A program made the position numbers and the translations under genes. Source: Desulfobotulus mexicanus (GTDB lineage Bacteria > Desulfobacterota > Desulfobacteria > Desulfobacterales > ASO4-4). From it: a stretch of DNA of 43,686 bases. Of this stretch, positions 33,630 to 43,181 are shown piece by piece. The stretch is taken from the NCBI RefSeq assembly GCF_006175995.1, contig NZ_VDMB01000008.1:95518-139203 (forward strand), in the 5' to 3' direction. The notes beneath the pieces were generated by a model. The model saw only the letters and a list, made by a program, of their open reading frames with translations. It made no database searches and was not told where the DNA came from. The stretch's first letter is position 1. Every line of letters begins with the position of its first letter.

Positions 33630-34541
33630 TCAGCCGGAAGCCAGACCACCTTCAAGGAAATCCGGCTGTCCCCAGACAGGAGCTGGATAGGTATAAAAAC
33701 CCGTACCTGTTTTTGCCCCAAGCTTTCCTTCATCCACAAAGGGCTTCAGGTAATCCGCATTGGCCTTTGCCTGAGAAGCCTTGGTAACGGAAGCCCAGTA
33801 ATCGGTAATTTTCCAAACGGTCTCAAGCCCCACCTGATCCATCATACCAAAGGGACCTATGGGCATCTGCATCACACCCATCCAGGAGCGGTCCACATCC
33901 TCAGGGCTGGCAACCCCCCTTGCCGCCAGTGTAAGGGCCGAGCCCAGCAGGGACATGAACATGGAGTTAAAGACATAACCCGGATTTTCCCTGTGCATTT
34001 CAATGGGAATCATACGGATGGCCTTCACAAAATCCTGTATGGCTGCCATGGTTTCCTTTGAGGTGCCGGGATGGGGCATGATATCCACGATGCGGTCTAC
34101 CTCAGGATTATGGAAATGCAGGGCGGCAAAACGATCCGGTCTGCCTGTGGCATCGGCAAACATGGAGGGCATGAGGGAAGAGGTATTAGTGGTGAAGATA
34201 GCATGTGCCGGGCACAACTTATTCAGTTCACCAAAAACGCGTCCTTTAAGGGCAGGATCTTCGGGTATGGATTCACTGATGAAATCCGCGTCTTTTGCAG
34301 CCAGAGCCATGTCCGTAAAAGAAGAGATACGGGCCAGAACCCCCTCTTCCTCTGAAGCAGCAATTGCACCTCTGGTAACGGCCCTTCTGACTATCCGCTC
34401 CACACCCTTCTGCGCATCAGCAAGGGCCTTCTCACTGATATCATAAATCCGGGTATCAAAACCTGCCGCTGCCGTTAAAAAGGCAATTTTCCTTCCCATG
34501 GTACCACTGCCCACAATGAGCACCGTCTTGATTTCCTGCAT
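33630..34541 (-). CDS. 3-hydroxyacyl-CoA dehydrogenase, NAD-dependent
   Basis: 303 aa from ATG 34541, with GGAGG five bases upstream; ATG 34568 is not supported. The N-terminal Rossmann motif VLIVGSGTMGRKIA binds NAD. The catalytic region has FTTNTSSL, AALHFHNPEVDRIVDIMP (catalytic His) and NPGYVFNSMFMSLL. It oxidises 3-hydroxyacyl-CoA in beta-oxidation, or could run in reverse in butyryl-CoA-type pathways. Length fits the short PaaH/Hbd type without the enoyl-CoA hydratase domain. Last gene of the TetR / thioesterase / patatin operon. Confidence 0.92.
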   Translation of the reverse strand: MQEIKTVLIVGSGTMGRKIAFLTAAAGFDTRIYDISEKALADAQKGVERIVRRAVTRGAIAASEEEGVLARISSFTDMALAAKDADFISESIPEDPALKGRVFGELNKLCPAHAIFTTNTSSLMPSMFADATGRPDRFAALHFHNPEVDRIVDIMPHPGTSKETMAAIQDFVKAIRMIPIEMHRENPGYVFNSMFMSLLGSALTLAARGVASPEDVDRSWMGVMQMPIGPFGMMDQVGLETVWKITDYWASVTKASQAKANADYLKPFVDEGKLGAKTGTGFYTYPAPVWGQPDFLEGGLASG

Positions 34542-34574
34542 AATGCCTCCTGAAATTTTGCTTAACAATTAATT

Positions 34575-35642
34575 TTAATCCGCAATTGGCTGCACCAGAT
34601 CTTCAATGCGACCCTTTTCCCATGCCTCAAGAAAGGCGTCTCCCAGGCGCTGACTTTCCGCCACGGCCCTTTTCCAGAAACCCAGTCTCCCTGCATCATC
34701 GCCTTCAAACTGTTTAAAGTCCCTGCGGTCGGGAATCCGACCATAGGGCAGTTTTTCCAAATACTCAGGGGAGGGAGCAAGAAGGAGCACGTCACTGAGT
34801 TCCGTGGCTGAGGCCCTTCGTTTCATATTCTTTTTGTCAAACCAGCCAGGTACCACCTCAGGATAAAAATGGGGATAAAGGGCAATGCCGTCTTCCATGG
34901 GGCCGGGCGGCAGAGGATGATAATCCACAAGTCCACCGTCCCGAAAGATTCCTTCACCCGCACCGGGAATTCCTGACACACCACTCATGAGAAAGGGAAT
35001 GGAGCCCGTGGCCAGCAGGGCCGCACGCAGATTCTCCGAAGCCAGAGGCACAGGCGTTACCCCCTGAAAACCTCCATGCACCAGTCCCTCTTCCCGGGGA
35101 TCATGGAAGACTACCCGCTCAAACCGACGAACATAGGCAGGCCGTCCCTTCATATTAACCGTGAAGGCCATGCCCAGACCTAAGGCCAGAGCCAATGGAT
35201 TTTCCGAAGCCAGCCCCCCCCGGCACCGGATAACGGAAAGATGCAGCCTGAAAACAGGGTGGGAAAGGATTTCTCTGGCAGCCCCCGGCGGCAAAAAAGC
35301 ATCCACAATGCGCAGGGCTTCCTGATCCACATGCCGCCTGCGCACAGGCTTTTTATAAAACTGATGAATATAGGCATGGGCCAGAAAATCAAAGGCAGCC
35401 CTTGAATCCTTTCTTGCCGCTGCAGCCAGCTTCCATGCACCGATACTGGTTCCGAAAAGGGGAACGGGACGGGAGGCCTTAGAAAGAAAACCACCAAAAA
35501 CCGCCGCATCCAGCCCATGGATACCCAGCCACTTGGCCGCACCCGAAGCACCCAGAACCAGCCGCACGTCACCCACAGAAAAACCCTGACTGCGAATACG
35601 CTGGTAAGCCCTTGGACCAGCCAGAAAAAGAAGGGATTTCAT
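34575..35642 (-). CDS. Patatin-like phospholipase
   Basis: 355 aa from ATG 35642, which overlaps the upstream stop (ATGA at 35639-35642). Catalytic dyad motifs: GTSIG with S66 and the later DGG in GIFRDGGLVDYHPL. The oxyanion region is GASGAAKWLG, a variant of the usual G-G-x-R/K-G. Patatins release fatty acids from lipids. The operon context (thioesterase, hydroxyacyl-CoA dehydrogenase) agrees with lipid turnover feeding beta-oxidation. Confidence 0.88.
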   Translation of the reverse strand: MKSLLFLAGPRAYQRIRSQGFSVGDVRLVLGASGAAKWLGIHGLDAAVFGGFLSKASRPVPLFGTSIGAWKLAAAARKDSRAAFDFLAHAYIHQFYKKPVRRRHVDQEALRIVDAFLPPGAAREILSHPVFRLHLSVIRCRGGLASENPLALALGLGMAFTVNMKGRPAYVRRFERVVFHDPREEGLVHGGFQGVTPVPLASENLRAALLATGSIPFLMSGVSGIPGAGEGIFRDGGLVDYHPLPPGPMEDGIALYPHFYPEVVPGWFDKKNMKRRASATELSDVLLLAPSPEYLEKLPYGRIPDRRDFKQFEGDDAGRLGFWKRAVAESQRLGDAFLEAWEKGRIEDLVQPIAD

Positions 35643-36130
35643 GCACTCCTCCACATACTTTGGTTCATGGCATCCAGCATATTCTCCGGCACAAGATTCA
35701 TCCGAGTAAAAGCCTCCGCCGTGAACAGGGCAAAGACACCGGAGCTTTCCGCACAGATATCTCCGGAACTGTTTCGGATTTCAGCCTTTAATAGTGCCTT
35801 TCTGGGAGAGATACGTTCCGCCACACAGCTTTCCACCCGAACCTCCTCTTCAATGCGCACCGGCTTCTTAAAGCGCACGGTCATCTCCTGGGTCAGTATA
35901 AAACGCCCGGTCAGATGGATGGCAGCCCAGCTCATGGCTTCATCCAGTATGGTGGCCAGTACACCCCCATGCACCAGAGTATGCCAGCCCCGAAGATGTC
36001 CAGGGATGATGAGACGGGAACGGACCCTCTCTCCATCGGAGAAAAAACGCATATGCAGCCCGTGGGCATTTCCCTGACCACAGGCAAAACAATGGGGATC
36101 TATATTTTTAAGGGCTGTCCACTCCGCCAC
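35639..36130 (-). CDS. PaaI/YbgC-type hotdog thioesterase
   Basis: 163 aa if translation starts at GTG 36130, which has AAGGAGG at 8-nt spacing. The ATG at 36148 overlaps that Shine-Dalgarno and ATG 36196 is further inside the TetR gene. Hotdog pattern: CFACGQGNAHGLHMRF, GWHTLVHGGVLATILDEAMSWAA, TQEMTVRFKKPVRIEEEV. The N-terminal CFACG is seen in a subset of 4HBT thioesterases. Acts on acyl-CoA in the cytosol. Overlaps the TetR gene by 23 bases and the patatin gene by 4. Confidence 0.85.
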   Translation of the reverse strand: MAEWTALKNIDPHCFACGQGNAHGLHMRFFSDGERVRSRLIIPGHLRGWHTLVHGGVLATILDEAMSWAAIHLTGRFILTQEMTVRFKKPVRIEEEVRVESCVAERISPRKALLKAEIRNSSGDICAESSGVFALFTAEAFTRMNLVPENMLDAMNQSMWRSA

Positions 36131-36752
36131 AATCAAAACCTCCTTCATATAAAGCCAGTGTTTCAGGGCTGGCATCCAGAATTGCAAGGGCCGCACGAAT
36201 CATGGCTTTTCTGTGATTTTCTTCATTGTCTCCAAGGTGGTGCCTGAAATAATGGGAACCCTCACTTAAGGCCAGCAGGGCGGACACAGCACCGGACACA
36301 TCCTTTGACCTTATGATACCCGCATCCTTTGCCGCATGGACCTCCCGCTCCAGAAAGCGACGGTATCTCCCGTAAAGATGATCCACCCGCCTTGCAACTT
36401 CCCTGTTTCTGCGGGCAATGGCCAGAAAGGAATATACCACTGAAAGGGCAACGGCCCCATACCAGGAAGGTCCCCATATGGTGGACAGAATCACGAGAAG
36501 ACGCTGCTCGGCCGGACCGTCCTTGGGCAGGCGGCCAATGAGCTGCCCATACACTTCCAGTACCCGGTCCACCAGCTCCATGAGCATCTGTTCTTTAGTG
36601 CCGAAATAATGAATCACAAGGCTGGGATGGATGTCAGCCCGGGCTGCCACCTTGGCAACGGAAGCATTTTCTATCCCCTCTTCCCGGATCGCATCATAAA
36701 AAGCATCCAGTATCACGGGTTTTCTTTCCTGGGCATTCTGTCTTTTTCTCAA
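36108..36752 (-). CDS. TetR-family regulator of the lipid operon
   Basis: 214 aa. HTH domain: RKPVILDAFYDAIREEGIENASVAKVAARADIHPSLVIHYFGTKEQML (residues ~10-58). The C-terminal domain resembles the BetI-like group (VALSVVYSFLAIARRNREVARRV). First gene of the operon, with a 31-bp inverted repeat just upstream. Probably an autorepressor released by an acyl-CoA or related ligand; this is inferred from the neighbours. Confidence 0.9.
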   Translation of the reverse strand: MRKRQNAQERKPVILDAFYDAIREEGIENASVAKVAARADIHPSLVIHYFGTKEQMLMELVDRVLEVYGQLIGRLPKDGPAEQRLLVILSTIWGPSWYGAVALSVVYSFLAIARRNREVARRVDHLYGRYRRFLEREVHAAKDAGIIRSKDVSGAVSALLALSEGSHYFRHHLGDNEENHRKAMIRAALAILDASPETLALYEGGFDCGGVDSP

Positions 36753-36776
36753 TGTTTTTCCCCTCCAGCAAACTAT

Positions 36777-36807
36777 TGAACACCTGTTTAATAAAAACAG
36801 TCGTTCA
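36777..36807 (-). promoter_or_regulatory. Operator upstream of the TetR lipid operon
   Basis: Inverted repeat TGAACACCTGTTT / AAACAGTCGTTCA around a 5-bp centre, 11 of 13 arm positions paired. It lies 25 bases before the TetR start and overlaps where the promoter should be. Confidence 0.7.
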
Positions 36808-36830
36808 CCGCAAGCCTAAAATCAAACACA

Positions 36831-36866
36831 AGGGGGAGAAAGCCAAAAAACTGGCCTGCTCCCCCT
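36831..36866 (-). terminator. Hairpin terminator of the symporter gene
   Basis: AGGGGGAG / CTCCCCCT outer stem with an inner GCCA / TGGC stem. T-rich sequence follows on the minus strand. It ends transcription coming from the symporter gene, whose stop is at 37037, before the TetR promoter. Bases 36867-37036 hold no gene I can support. Confidence 0.65.
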
Positions 36867-37036
36867 CAAAAAACAACAGATTCTTTTGATCCAATGGATT
36901 ACAGGGCATTTAATGATCTGTCCGGAACATGGTTTTTCCCGGTTCCCTGCCAGCCAGAAAACCGGATAGTAGCACGGCACCATATTTTACAGACTTTTGC
37001 AATATCCATCATAAAGATACCCCTCCACCCCGGCGA

Positions 37037-38392
37037 TCAGGACCGGACTTCCTCAAAATATTCCTTTGTATAGCGGACCACAACTGGCGTCAGTATCAGA
37101 AGGGCAATCAGGTTGGGAAAGGCCATCATCCCATTGAAGACATCGGCAAGCCCCCAGACCAGCTCCAGCTTAAGCGTGGCACCAACAGCCACAAAAAGCA
37201 CATAAACAACACGATAGGGGAAAACAGCCTTTTCACCGAAAAGATATTCTATGGATTTTTCCCCGTAATAACACCAGCCCAGCATGGTGGAATAGGCAAA
37301 AAGAATAAGTCCGATGGTGACAATATAAGATCCAAGGCCCGGCAGGGCCATCTCGAATGCCCCTGCGGTGAGGGAAGCACCGGTAGCTCCGGAAGACCAG
37401 GCCCCCGTAAGGATAAGCACAAGCCCTGTCAGAGTGCAGACAACCAGGGTATCAATGAAGGTCTGGGTCATGGATACAAGGGCCTGGGTTACAGGATGGC
37501 CTGTCTGCGCTGCGGCAGCGGCAATGGGCGCACTACCGAGGCCGGATTCGTTGGAAAACACACCCCTTGCCACACCCATGCGAATGGTCAGCATGAGTAC
37601 GGAACCGGCAAAGCCACCGGTGGCGGCAATGGGAGAGAAAGCGTGGGTAAAGATAAGACCGAAGGCTGCAGGAATTTGATCTGCAAAAAGCAGAAGTACG
37701 GCGATGGAAGCCAGCATATATAAAACTATCATCACAGGAACCAGCACACTGGTAACCCGACCTATGGTTTTAATGCCACCCAGCACCACAGTGGCCACCA
37801 GAACCATGAGCACAAGCCCGGTCACCCATACGGGTATATTAAAGGTGGACAAAACCGCATCCGCAACGGAGTTGGACTGAACCATATTACCTATCCCAAA
37901 GGCGGCTATGCTGGCAAAGAAGGCAAAAAGAACAGCCATCCACTTCCAGCCCACTCCCTTTGCAATATAATACATGGGACCGCCGCGCATCTGTCCTTTT
38001 TCATCCTTTTCCCTGTATGCCACAGCAAGTACAGCCTCTGCGTACTTGGTTGCCATACCAAGAATACCCGTCACCCACATCCAGAAAAGGGCACCTGGTC
38101 CTCCAATGGCAATGGCCGTGGCCACACCGGCAATATTACCCGTTCCCACGGTGGCGGAAAGGGCTGTCATCAGGGCCTGAAAGTGGGAAATATCCCCTTC
38201 TTCCTTCTTATCTTCCTTACGTTTGACCAGAGCCAGATACAAGGCATGCATGAGTGAGGAAACCTGAATGCCCCGCAAGGCCCAGGTCAGCCATACGCCG
38301 GTTCCCACAAGAAGCACCAGCAAAGGCGCACCCCACACAAAACCACCGGCAATATCCACCCAGGTTTCCAGCCTGTCCAGCCATGCTTCCAT
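37037..38392 (-). CDS. Sodium:alanine/glycine symporter (AGCS family)
   Basis: 451 aa from ATG 38392 (GAGG upstream); an in-frame ATG at 38506 would add 38 unlikely residues. About 10-11 hydrophobic segments. Family signatures: [51 protein letters not shown], and [25 protein letters not shown]. It imports alanine or glycine with Na+ across the inner membrane. No catabolic gene is adjacent. Monocistronic by context. Confidence 0.95.
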   Translation of the reverse strand: MEAWLDRLETWVDIAGGFVWGAPLLVLLVGTGVWLTWALRGIQVSSLMHALYLALVKRKEDKKEEGDISHFQALMTALSATVGTGNIAGVATAIAIGGPGALFWMWVTGILGMATKYAEAVLAVAYREKDEKGQMRGGPMYYIAKGVGWKWMAVLFAFFASIAAFGIGNMVQSNSVADAVLSTFNIPVWVTGLVLMVLVATVVLGGIKTIGRVTSVLVPVMIVLYMLASIAVLLLFADQIPAAFGLIFTHAFSPIAATGGFAGSVLMLTIRMGVARGVFSNESGLGSAPIAAAAAQTGHPVTQALVSMTQTFIDTLVVCTLTGLVLILTGAWSSGATGASLTAGAFEMALPGLGSYIVTIGLILFAYSTMLGWCYYGEKSIEYLFGEKAVFPYRVVYVLFVAVGATLKLELVWGLADVFNGMMAFPNLIALLILTPVVVRYTKEYFEEVRS

Positions 38393-38826
38393 AATAAATA
38401 TCCTCTCATGATTGCTTTCACCGGGGAGACAGCAGAAAATTTCATGTTCAAAAAACCACCGGCAAATCTTCAGGGAGCAATGATCATTCACTGTGCATTC
38501 AGGCAATGCATAATAATGGAAGGGTCAAACAGAAAGCTCTTTTGTACCCATAGCTCTGAGCAACCCACACCTCTACATCACAAGAATACGCCTCTTTTGA
38601 AAATACAGACAGATATCCAGCACAGCTATGCTTGCATGATTCAAGGGGATATAAGCCAGATAAGCTGTACACGCAAGTTTTTTTCTCATCTTTTTTGACT
38701 TTGGGTGTCTGATTTTATTCCTTAAAACATCACCACTTCCTTTTTTGTAACTTCTGAGCAACTTCAAAAGTTACTTTATGACAAAACACCGTAACAGGTC
38801 ATGGGTTGCTGTTCAGCACATTTTTC
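38393..38826. other. Intergenic region between the symporter and metE
   Basis: No gene supported. It contains an inverted repeat GTAACTT / AAGTTAC (38747-38774) with a 14-nt loop of unknown role. I see no cobalamin-riboswitch motif. Confidence 0.4.
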
Positions 38827-38860
38827 TTGCCAAATTCAATATATCAATATATCTTGATAT
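38827..38860 (+). promoter_or_regulatory. Candidate metE promoter with overlapping operator
   Basis: TTGCCA (38827-38832), 17 nt, TATCTT (38850-38855). An inverted repeat ATATCAA-N6-TTGATAT (38841-38860) covers the -10 element, as a repressor site would. AAAGGAG lies just before the metE start. Confidence 0.5.
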
Positions 38861-38890
38861 AAAAATTAACAAATAAAGGAGATTTCAAGA

Positions 38891-41179
38891 ATGAAAACCA
38901 CCATCATCGGCTACCCTCGCATCGGCTGTGGGCGCGAACTCAAAAAAGCAACGGAAAACTATTTCCAGAACAAAATCAGCCCTGAAAATCTCAATGAACA
39001 GGCAAAAAGCCTCCGTAAAATTCACTGGGAAAAACAAATCAGCAAAGGAATAGATCTGCCCGTATCCAATGATTTTTCCTTTTACGATACCCTGCTGGAT
39101 ACAGCTCTTCTCTTCGGTCTTATTCCGGAACGCTTCACTGTCCTGCCCCAGGACCCTCTGATCCGCACCTTTGCCATGGCCAGAGGCTATAAAAAGGATG
39201 GATATCAGGCCAGCGCCCTTGCCATGAAAAAATGGTTCACAACCAATTATCATTATATGGTGCCGGAAGTGGATGAAAGCAGCAGCATCGGGCTTTCCGG
39301 ACACAAACCCCTCACAGAATTCAGGGAAGCCCTTTCCGCAGGCTTCCTTACAAGACCCATGCTCACAGGCCCCTATACCCTTTTACGCCTGACCCGCTTC
39401 AGCGGGGAGACCTCTGCTGTAAAATGTGCCCAGCGCCTTATCCCTGCCTACGCTCAACTGCTTTCAGCCCTCGGCGCTGCCGGAGCAAAATGGGTGCAGC
39501 TGGACGAGCCCTGCCTGTGTCTGGACATGGATGCTAGCGAAAAAGCCTTCTTCCATTCCCTCTACCAGCGCCTTGGAGAAAAAAATCCCGGTGTTAAAAT
39601 ACAGCTGCAAACCGCCTTCGGCGACATTACCCAAGTATATGACAGCCTTTCTTCTCTGCCCGTTCAGGCCATCGGTCTGGACTTTGTGGAAGGTCAAGGC
39701 AACCTCCTGAAACTGGAAAGTGACGGCTTTCCTGAAGATAAAATACTGGTGGCAGGCATTGTAAACGGCCGCAATGTATGGCGGAACAATTACAAAAAAA
39801 GCCTTGACATCATTTCCCGTATTTCAAAACATCTGCCCGCAGAGCGCATATGGCTTTCCCCTTCATGCTCCCTGCTGCACCTGCCCTACTCCCTTGGCCC
39901 TGAAACCGGACTCTCGCCGGAGCTCAGGGATATTCTGGCCTTTGCCGAAGAAAAAATGGAGGAACTTGGGGAGCTTTCCATCCTTTCTGCAGAAAACAAA
40001 CCGGAAAACCACCCCATCTTTCTCCGTAACCAGCAACGCTTTGAGCAGGCTGAAAAAATCCCCGGCCGTATACTACCGGAAGTCCGTAACAGAACCAGTT
40101 TTCTCCGGGACCAGTCCTTCCTGCGCATGCCCGATGCCGAAGCGAGAAAGTCCTGCCAGCAGAATCGGCTGAACCTGCCCCCTTTTCCCACAACCAGTAT
40201 TGGTTCCTTTCCCCAGACTGCTGAGATCCGTGCCATGCGCAGACTTTACCGCAAAGGGGAGGTTAAGCTAAGCGAGTATGAAGCCTTTCTGCGAAAGCGC
40301 ACGGAAGAATGCGTAAAACTTCAGGATGACATGGGACTGGATGTGCTGGTTCATGGTGAGTTTGAACGCAATGACATGGTGGAATACTTCGGAGAACAGC
40401 TGGATGGCTTCATTTTTACAGAAAACGCATGGGTACAGTCCTACGGTACACGCTGCGTCAAACCACCCATCCTCATGGGGGATGTCCGACGTCCCTGCCC
40501 CATGACCGTAGACACCTGGCGTTTTGCAGCAGGCTGTACAAAAAAACCCGTAAAGGGCATGCTCACCGGCCCTGTTACCATCCTCAACTGGTCCTTTGTG
40601 CGGGACGATGTGGAAAATACAGAGTGCCTGCTTCAGCTGGCTCTGGCCATCCGGGAAGAGGTGCTGGACCTTGAAGCTGCTGGCTGCGCCATAATACAGA
40701 TTGATGAAGCTGCCCTGCGGGAAAAGCTGCCCCTGAAAAAAAAGGACTGGAAATCTTATCTGGACAATGCCGTTAATGCTTTCCATCTCTGCCACGACGG
40801 CGTACGGCCGGACACACAGATACACACCCACATGTGCTACAGTGAATTCGGAGATATCCTTGAAGCAATTGATGCCATGGATGCGGATGTAATAACCATA
40901 GAGGCCGCAAGAAGTGCCCTCACCCTCGTGGATCAGCTGAAGAAAACTCCCTATGCAAGGGATATCGGACCGGGTGTTTATGACATCCACTCCCCACTGA
41001 TCCCCGGAGAAGAAGATATTCTCTTACGACTTGATACCCTGCTTTCCACACTGGAGCCGGAACAGCTCTGGATCAATCCGGACTGCGGCCTCAAAACCCG
41101 CAGCCCGAAAGAGGCTGAGGAGTCCCTTAAGGCCATGGTGAATGCGGCAAAGAAGCTCCGGGAAAAATACAGGTCCTGA
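38891..41179 (+). CDS. metE: Cobalamin-independent methionine synthase
   Basis: 762 aa, full length for MetE. N-terminal domain: IIGYPRIGCGRELKKATENYF. The catalytic C-terminal barrel begins LPPFPTTSIGSFPQT. Zinc and substrate regions: VLVHGEFERNDMVEYFGEQLDGF, IQIDEAALREKLPL, THMCYSEFGDIL (His and Cys ligands), and INPDCGLKTR (last Cys ligand). It transfers methyl from 5-methyltetrahydrofolate triglutamate to homocysteine without B12. Possible promoter and operator lie just upstream. The presence of a B12-free enzyme is notable in a group that usually makes corrinoids. Confidence 0.97.
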   Translation: MKTTIIGYPRIGCGRELKKATENYFQNKISPENLNEQAKSLRKIHWEKQISKGIDLPVSNDFSFYDTLLDTALLFGLIPERFTVLPQDPLIRTFAMARGYKKDGYQASALAMKKWFTTNYHYMVPEVDESSSIGLSGHKPLTEFREALSAGFLTRPMLTGPYTLLRLTRFSGETSAVKCAQRLIPAYAQLLSALGAAGAKWVQLDEPCLCLDMDASEKAFFHSLYQRLGEKNPGVKIQLQTAFGDITQVYDSLSSLPVQAIGLDFVEGQGNLLKLESDGFPEDKILVAGIVNGRNVWRNNYKKSLDIISRISKHLPAERIWLSPSCSLLHLPYSLGPETGLSPELRDILAFAEEKMEELGELSILSAENKPENHPIFLRNQQRFEQAEKIPGRILPEVRNRTSFLRDQSFLRMPDAEARKSCQQNRLNLPPFPTTSIGSFPQTAEIRAMRRLYRKGEVKLSEYEAFLRKRTEECVKLQDDMGLDVLVHGEFERNDMVEYFGEQLDGFIFTENAWVQSYGTRCVKPPILMGDVRRPCPMTVDTWRFAAGCTKKPVKGMLTGPVTILNWSFVRDDVENTECLLQLALAIREEVLDLEAAGCAIIQIDEAALREKLPLKKKDWKSYLDNAVNAFHLCHDGVRPDTQIHTHMCYSEFGDILEAIDAMDADVITIEAARSALTLVDQLKKTPYARDIGPGVYDIHSPLIPGEEDILLRLDTLLSTLEPEQLWINPDCGLKTRSPKEAEESLKAMVNAAKKLREKYRS

Positions 41180-41195
41180 CTTTGTGTGTCCCAAT

Positions 41196-41216
41196 GGGCA
41201 CCCGTAAAGGGTGCCC
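41196..41216 (+). terminator. Hairpin after metE
   Basis: Perfect GGGCACCC / GGGTGCCC stem with a 5-nt loop, 16 bases after the metE stop. No T run follows, so it is either a poor terminator or an RNA-end-stabilising hairpin. Confidence 0.5.
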
Positions 41217-41343
41217 CCGCAAAGCATCGTACAAAAATATTTTTCCTTGACTTCAGCGCTATTTTATATAATACATCCCCTTGCCGCTTTTGGATGGGCC
41301 TTACTGAAAAAACCATGCACCATGTTCTTTTTCCTGAAGGTCG

Positions 41344-41448
41344 GGGATGGCACCCCTCCCATAACCACATTAATACGTGGTGCGGGTCATCCCTTCACCC
41401 GCCGGACGGGATAATTTCCCCAAAACCGGAAGGCGTGTAAGCCACGCC
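41344..41448 (+). promoter_or_regulatory. Structured 5' leader of the RNA helicase gene
   Basis: Three successive hairpins. The first is compound, 41344-41393: GGGATG / CATCCC, CCC / GGG and ACCAC / GTGGT nested. The second is CCCG-ccgga-CGGG (41398-41410). The third is GGCGTG-taagc-CACGCC (41432-41448), ending about 22 bases before the start codon. A TATAAT sits upstream at 41267-41272. It matches no riboswitch I know; autoregulation by the helicase or cold control are possibilities. Confidence 0.55.
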
Positions 41449-41470
41449 CCATTTTACTTCAGGAATATCC

Positions 41471-43144
41471 ATGACATTTTCAGAACTTAATCTCCACCCC
41501 CTGATCCTCGACGCCCTAAATTCACAGAACTTCAGCGAACCCAGCCCCATACAGAAAGCCGCCATTCCACCGCTAATGGAAAATCCTTTACAGGATGCCC
41601 TTATTCTGGCGGCAACGGGAACGGGCAAAACTGCTGCCTATGGACTGCCAATGATTCACCATCTCAACAGCACCGGAGAAAAAAATACCCTCCGCGGCCT
41701 AGTCATTGTCCCCACACGGGAACTCTGCATACAGGTGGGAGAATCTCTGGCTGCTTTTTCTTCCCGCATACCCGGCTTTTCCGTATGCATAGTCTACGGC
41801 GGTTCCAGCATCAGTCTTCAGGCCCGCGCTTTATCCAAAAAACCTTCCATACTTGTGGCCACACCCGGAAGACTGCTGGACCTTGTCATGCGCAAGGATG
41901 CCAGACTATCCGGCATAGAAAGACTGGTACTTGATGAAGGCGATGAACTGCTGACCCCCGGCTTCCTTGAAGATATCCGGAAAATCCAGAGCTATCTTCC
42001 GGAAAACCATACCCGTCACATGGTATCAGCCACACTGCCTGATTCAATCCGCTCAGAGGTTTTCTCTCTCCTGAGAAACCCTGCCGTCATCAAAGCAGAA
42101 GACAGCCCGGAAGCTCCGGACAGACTGGAGCATATCTGCCACTGCATGCGGGAACGCCATCGTTTTCCTGCCCTGCTCCGGGTACTTCAGGCCCATCCCG
42201 GTGCCCGCGCACTGATCTTCTGCCGCACCCGTAAAGAATCCCAGGAACTGACGGAACGCCTTACGGCATCCGGCATGCCAGCAGAAGCCCTCCACGGAGA
42301 CCTTTCCCAGGCACAGAGGGAAACCACTGTCAACCGCTTCCGCGCCGACCGTTTCCGGCTTCTGGTCGCCACCAACGTCGCCGCCCGTGGCATTGACCTT
42401 CCGGGACTGCCCCTGGTCATCCACTACAGGCTGCCCGAAGTTTCAGAAACCTATACCCACAGATCCGGCAGAACAGCCAGAGCCGGGCACAGCGGCATTG
42501 CCGTTGCCCTGATCTCACCTGAGGAACGTGGTCGCATGGCGGGTATTGCAAGAAGGACAGGCCTTGCCTTTATCCCCACCCCCCTGCCCGACGCCAGAGA
42601 AATTCAGGATTGTCAGCTTTCCCACCTTGCGGAAACCATTAAAAACAGCAAGGCCATGGATGAGAGCCTGATTGCCGAAGCAGAAAAACATATGGCCACA
42701 TGCTCCAGAGAAGATCTGATCCGCTCTCTGCTTGCCGTCCACGCCCCTTCCCTTGCCGGTCTTTCACAGACACAAGAGAAACTGGATGCGCCAATGAATT
42801 CTGCAAGGCCAGTCACTGGTGGTGGCCGTCCCTTCCAGAAAAATCATCCAGCTCAGTCACGGAGCAATGCCCTTTGCCGCTGCTTTGTCAATGCCGGTAC
42901 CCTGGACGGACTGACCCCTGCATCCATGACCCGTTTTATCGCTAAAAATGCAGGGATTCAGGCAGGCCGTATCCGTAAAATTGACATGCGCCGGGAATTT
43001 TCCTTTGTGGATGTGGAGCCCGATGTGGCAGCGATTCTTAAAAAAAATGTCTGCGATATCCCCTTGGGCACTCGCAGCGTTTCCGTAAAAGCCCTTGCAC
43101 CTCGCAAAAATGCCCGGCCTGATTACAGAAAACAAAGTGCATAA
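41471..43144 (+). CDS. DEAD-box-family ATP-dependent RNA helicase, DEGD variant, with C-terminal RNA-binding domain
   Basis: 557 aa. Q motif EPSPIQ (23-28), motif I ATGTGKT (48-54), Ia PTRELC, Ib TPGR, motif II D155-E-G-D158 (Ala of DEAD is Gly), motif III SAT, ..LIFCRTRKE.., VATNVAARGIDLPGL, and motif VI HRSGRTARAG. The C-terminal ~75 residues (RCFVNAGTLDGLTPASMTRFIAKNAGIQAGRIRKIDMRREFSFVDVEPD) look like the DbpA/CsdA RNA-recognition domain. It unwinds RNA, probably in ribosome assembly or mRNA turnover at low temperature. A long structured leader precedes it. Confidence 0.93.
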   Translation: MTFSELNLHPLILDALNSQNFSEPSPIQKAAIPPLMENPLQDALILAATGTGKTAAYGLPMIHHLNSTGEKNTLRGLVIVPTRELCIQVGESLAAFSSRIPGFSVCIVYGGSSISLQARALSKKPSILVATPGRLLDLVMRKDARLSGIERLVLDEGDELLTPGFLEDIRKIQSYLPENHTRHMVSATLPDSIRSEVFSLLRNPAVIKAEDSPEAPDRLEHICHCMRERHRFPALLRVLQAHPGARALIFCRTRKESQELTERLTASGMPAEALHGDLSQAQRETTVNRFRADRFRLLVATNVAARGIDLPGLPLVIHYRLPEVSETYTHRSGRTARAGHSGIAVALISPEERGRMAGIARRTGLAFIPTPLPDAREIQDCQLSHLAETIKNSKAMDESLIAEAEKHMATCSREDLIRSLLAVHAPSLAGLSQTQEKLDAPMNSARPVTGGGRPFQKNHPAQSRSNALCRCFVNAGTLDGLTPASMTRFIAKNAGIQAGRIRKIDMRREFSFVDVEPDVAAILKKNVCDIPLGTRSVSVKALAPRKNARPDYRKQSA

Positions 43145-43181
43145 TTTCTGAGTCCGTTAAAATACAGATTACTGGTGAAAA

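Noticed and set aside
36929-37723. 264-codon plus-strand open frame
   Set aside because: Mostly antisense to the conserved AGCS symporter; low-complexity translation.
38393-38890. Cobalamin or SAM riboswitch before metE
   Set aside because: No conserved B12-box or S-box sequence could be seen.
41247-41272. Complete sigma-70 promoter (TTGACT..TATAAT) for the helicase
   Set aside because: The spacer is only 14 nt; the TATAAT may be real but with another -35.
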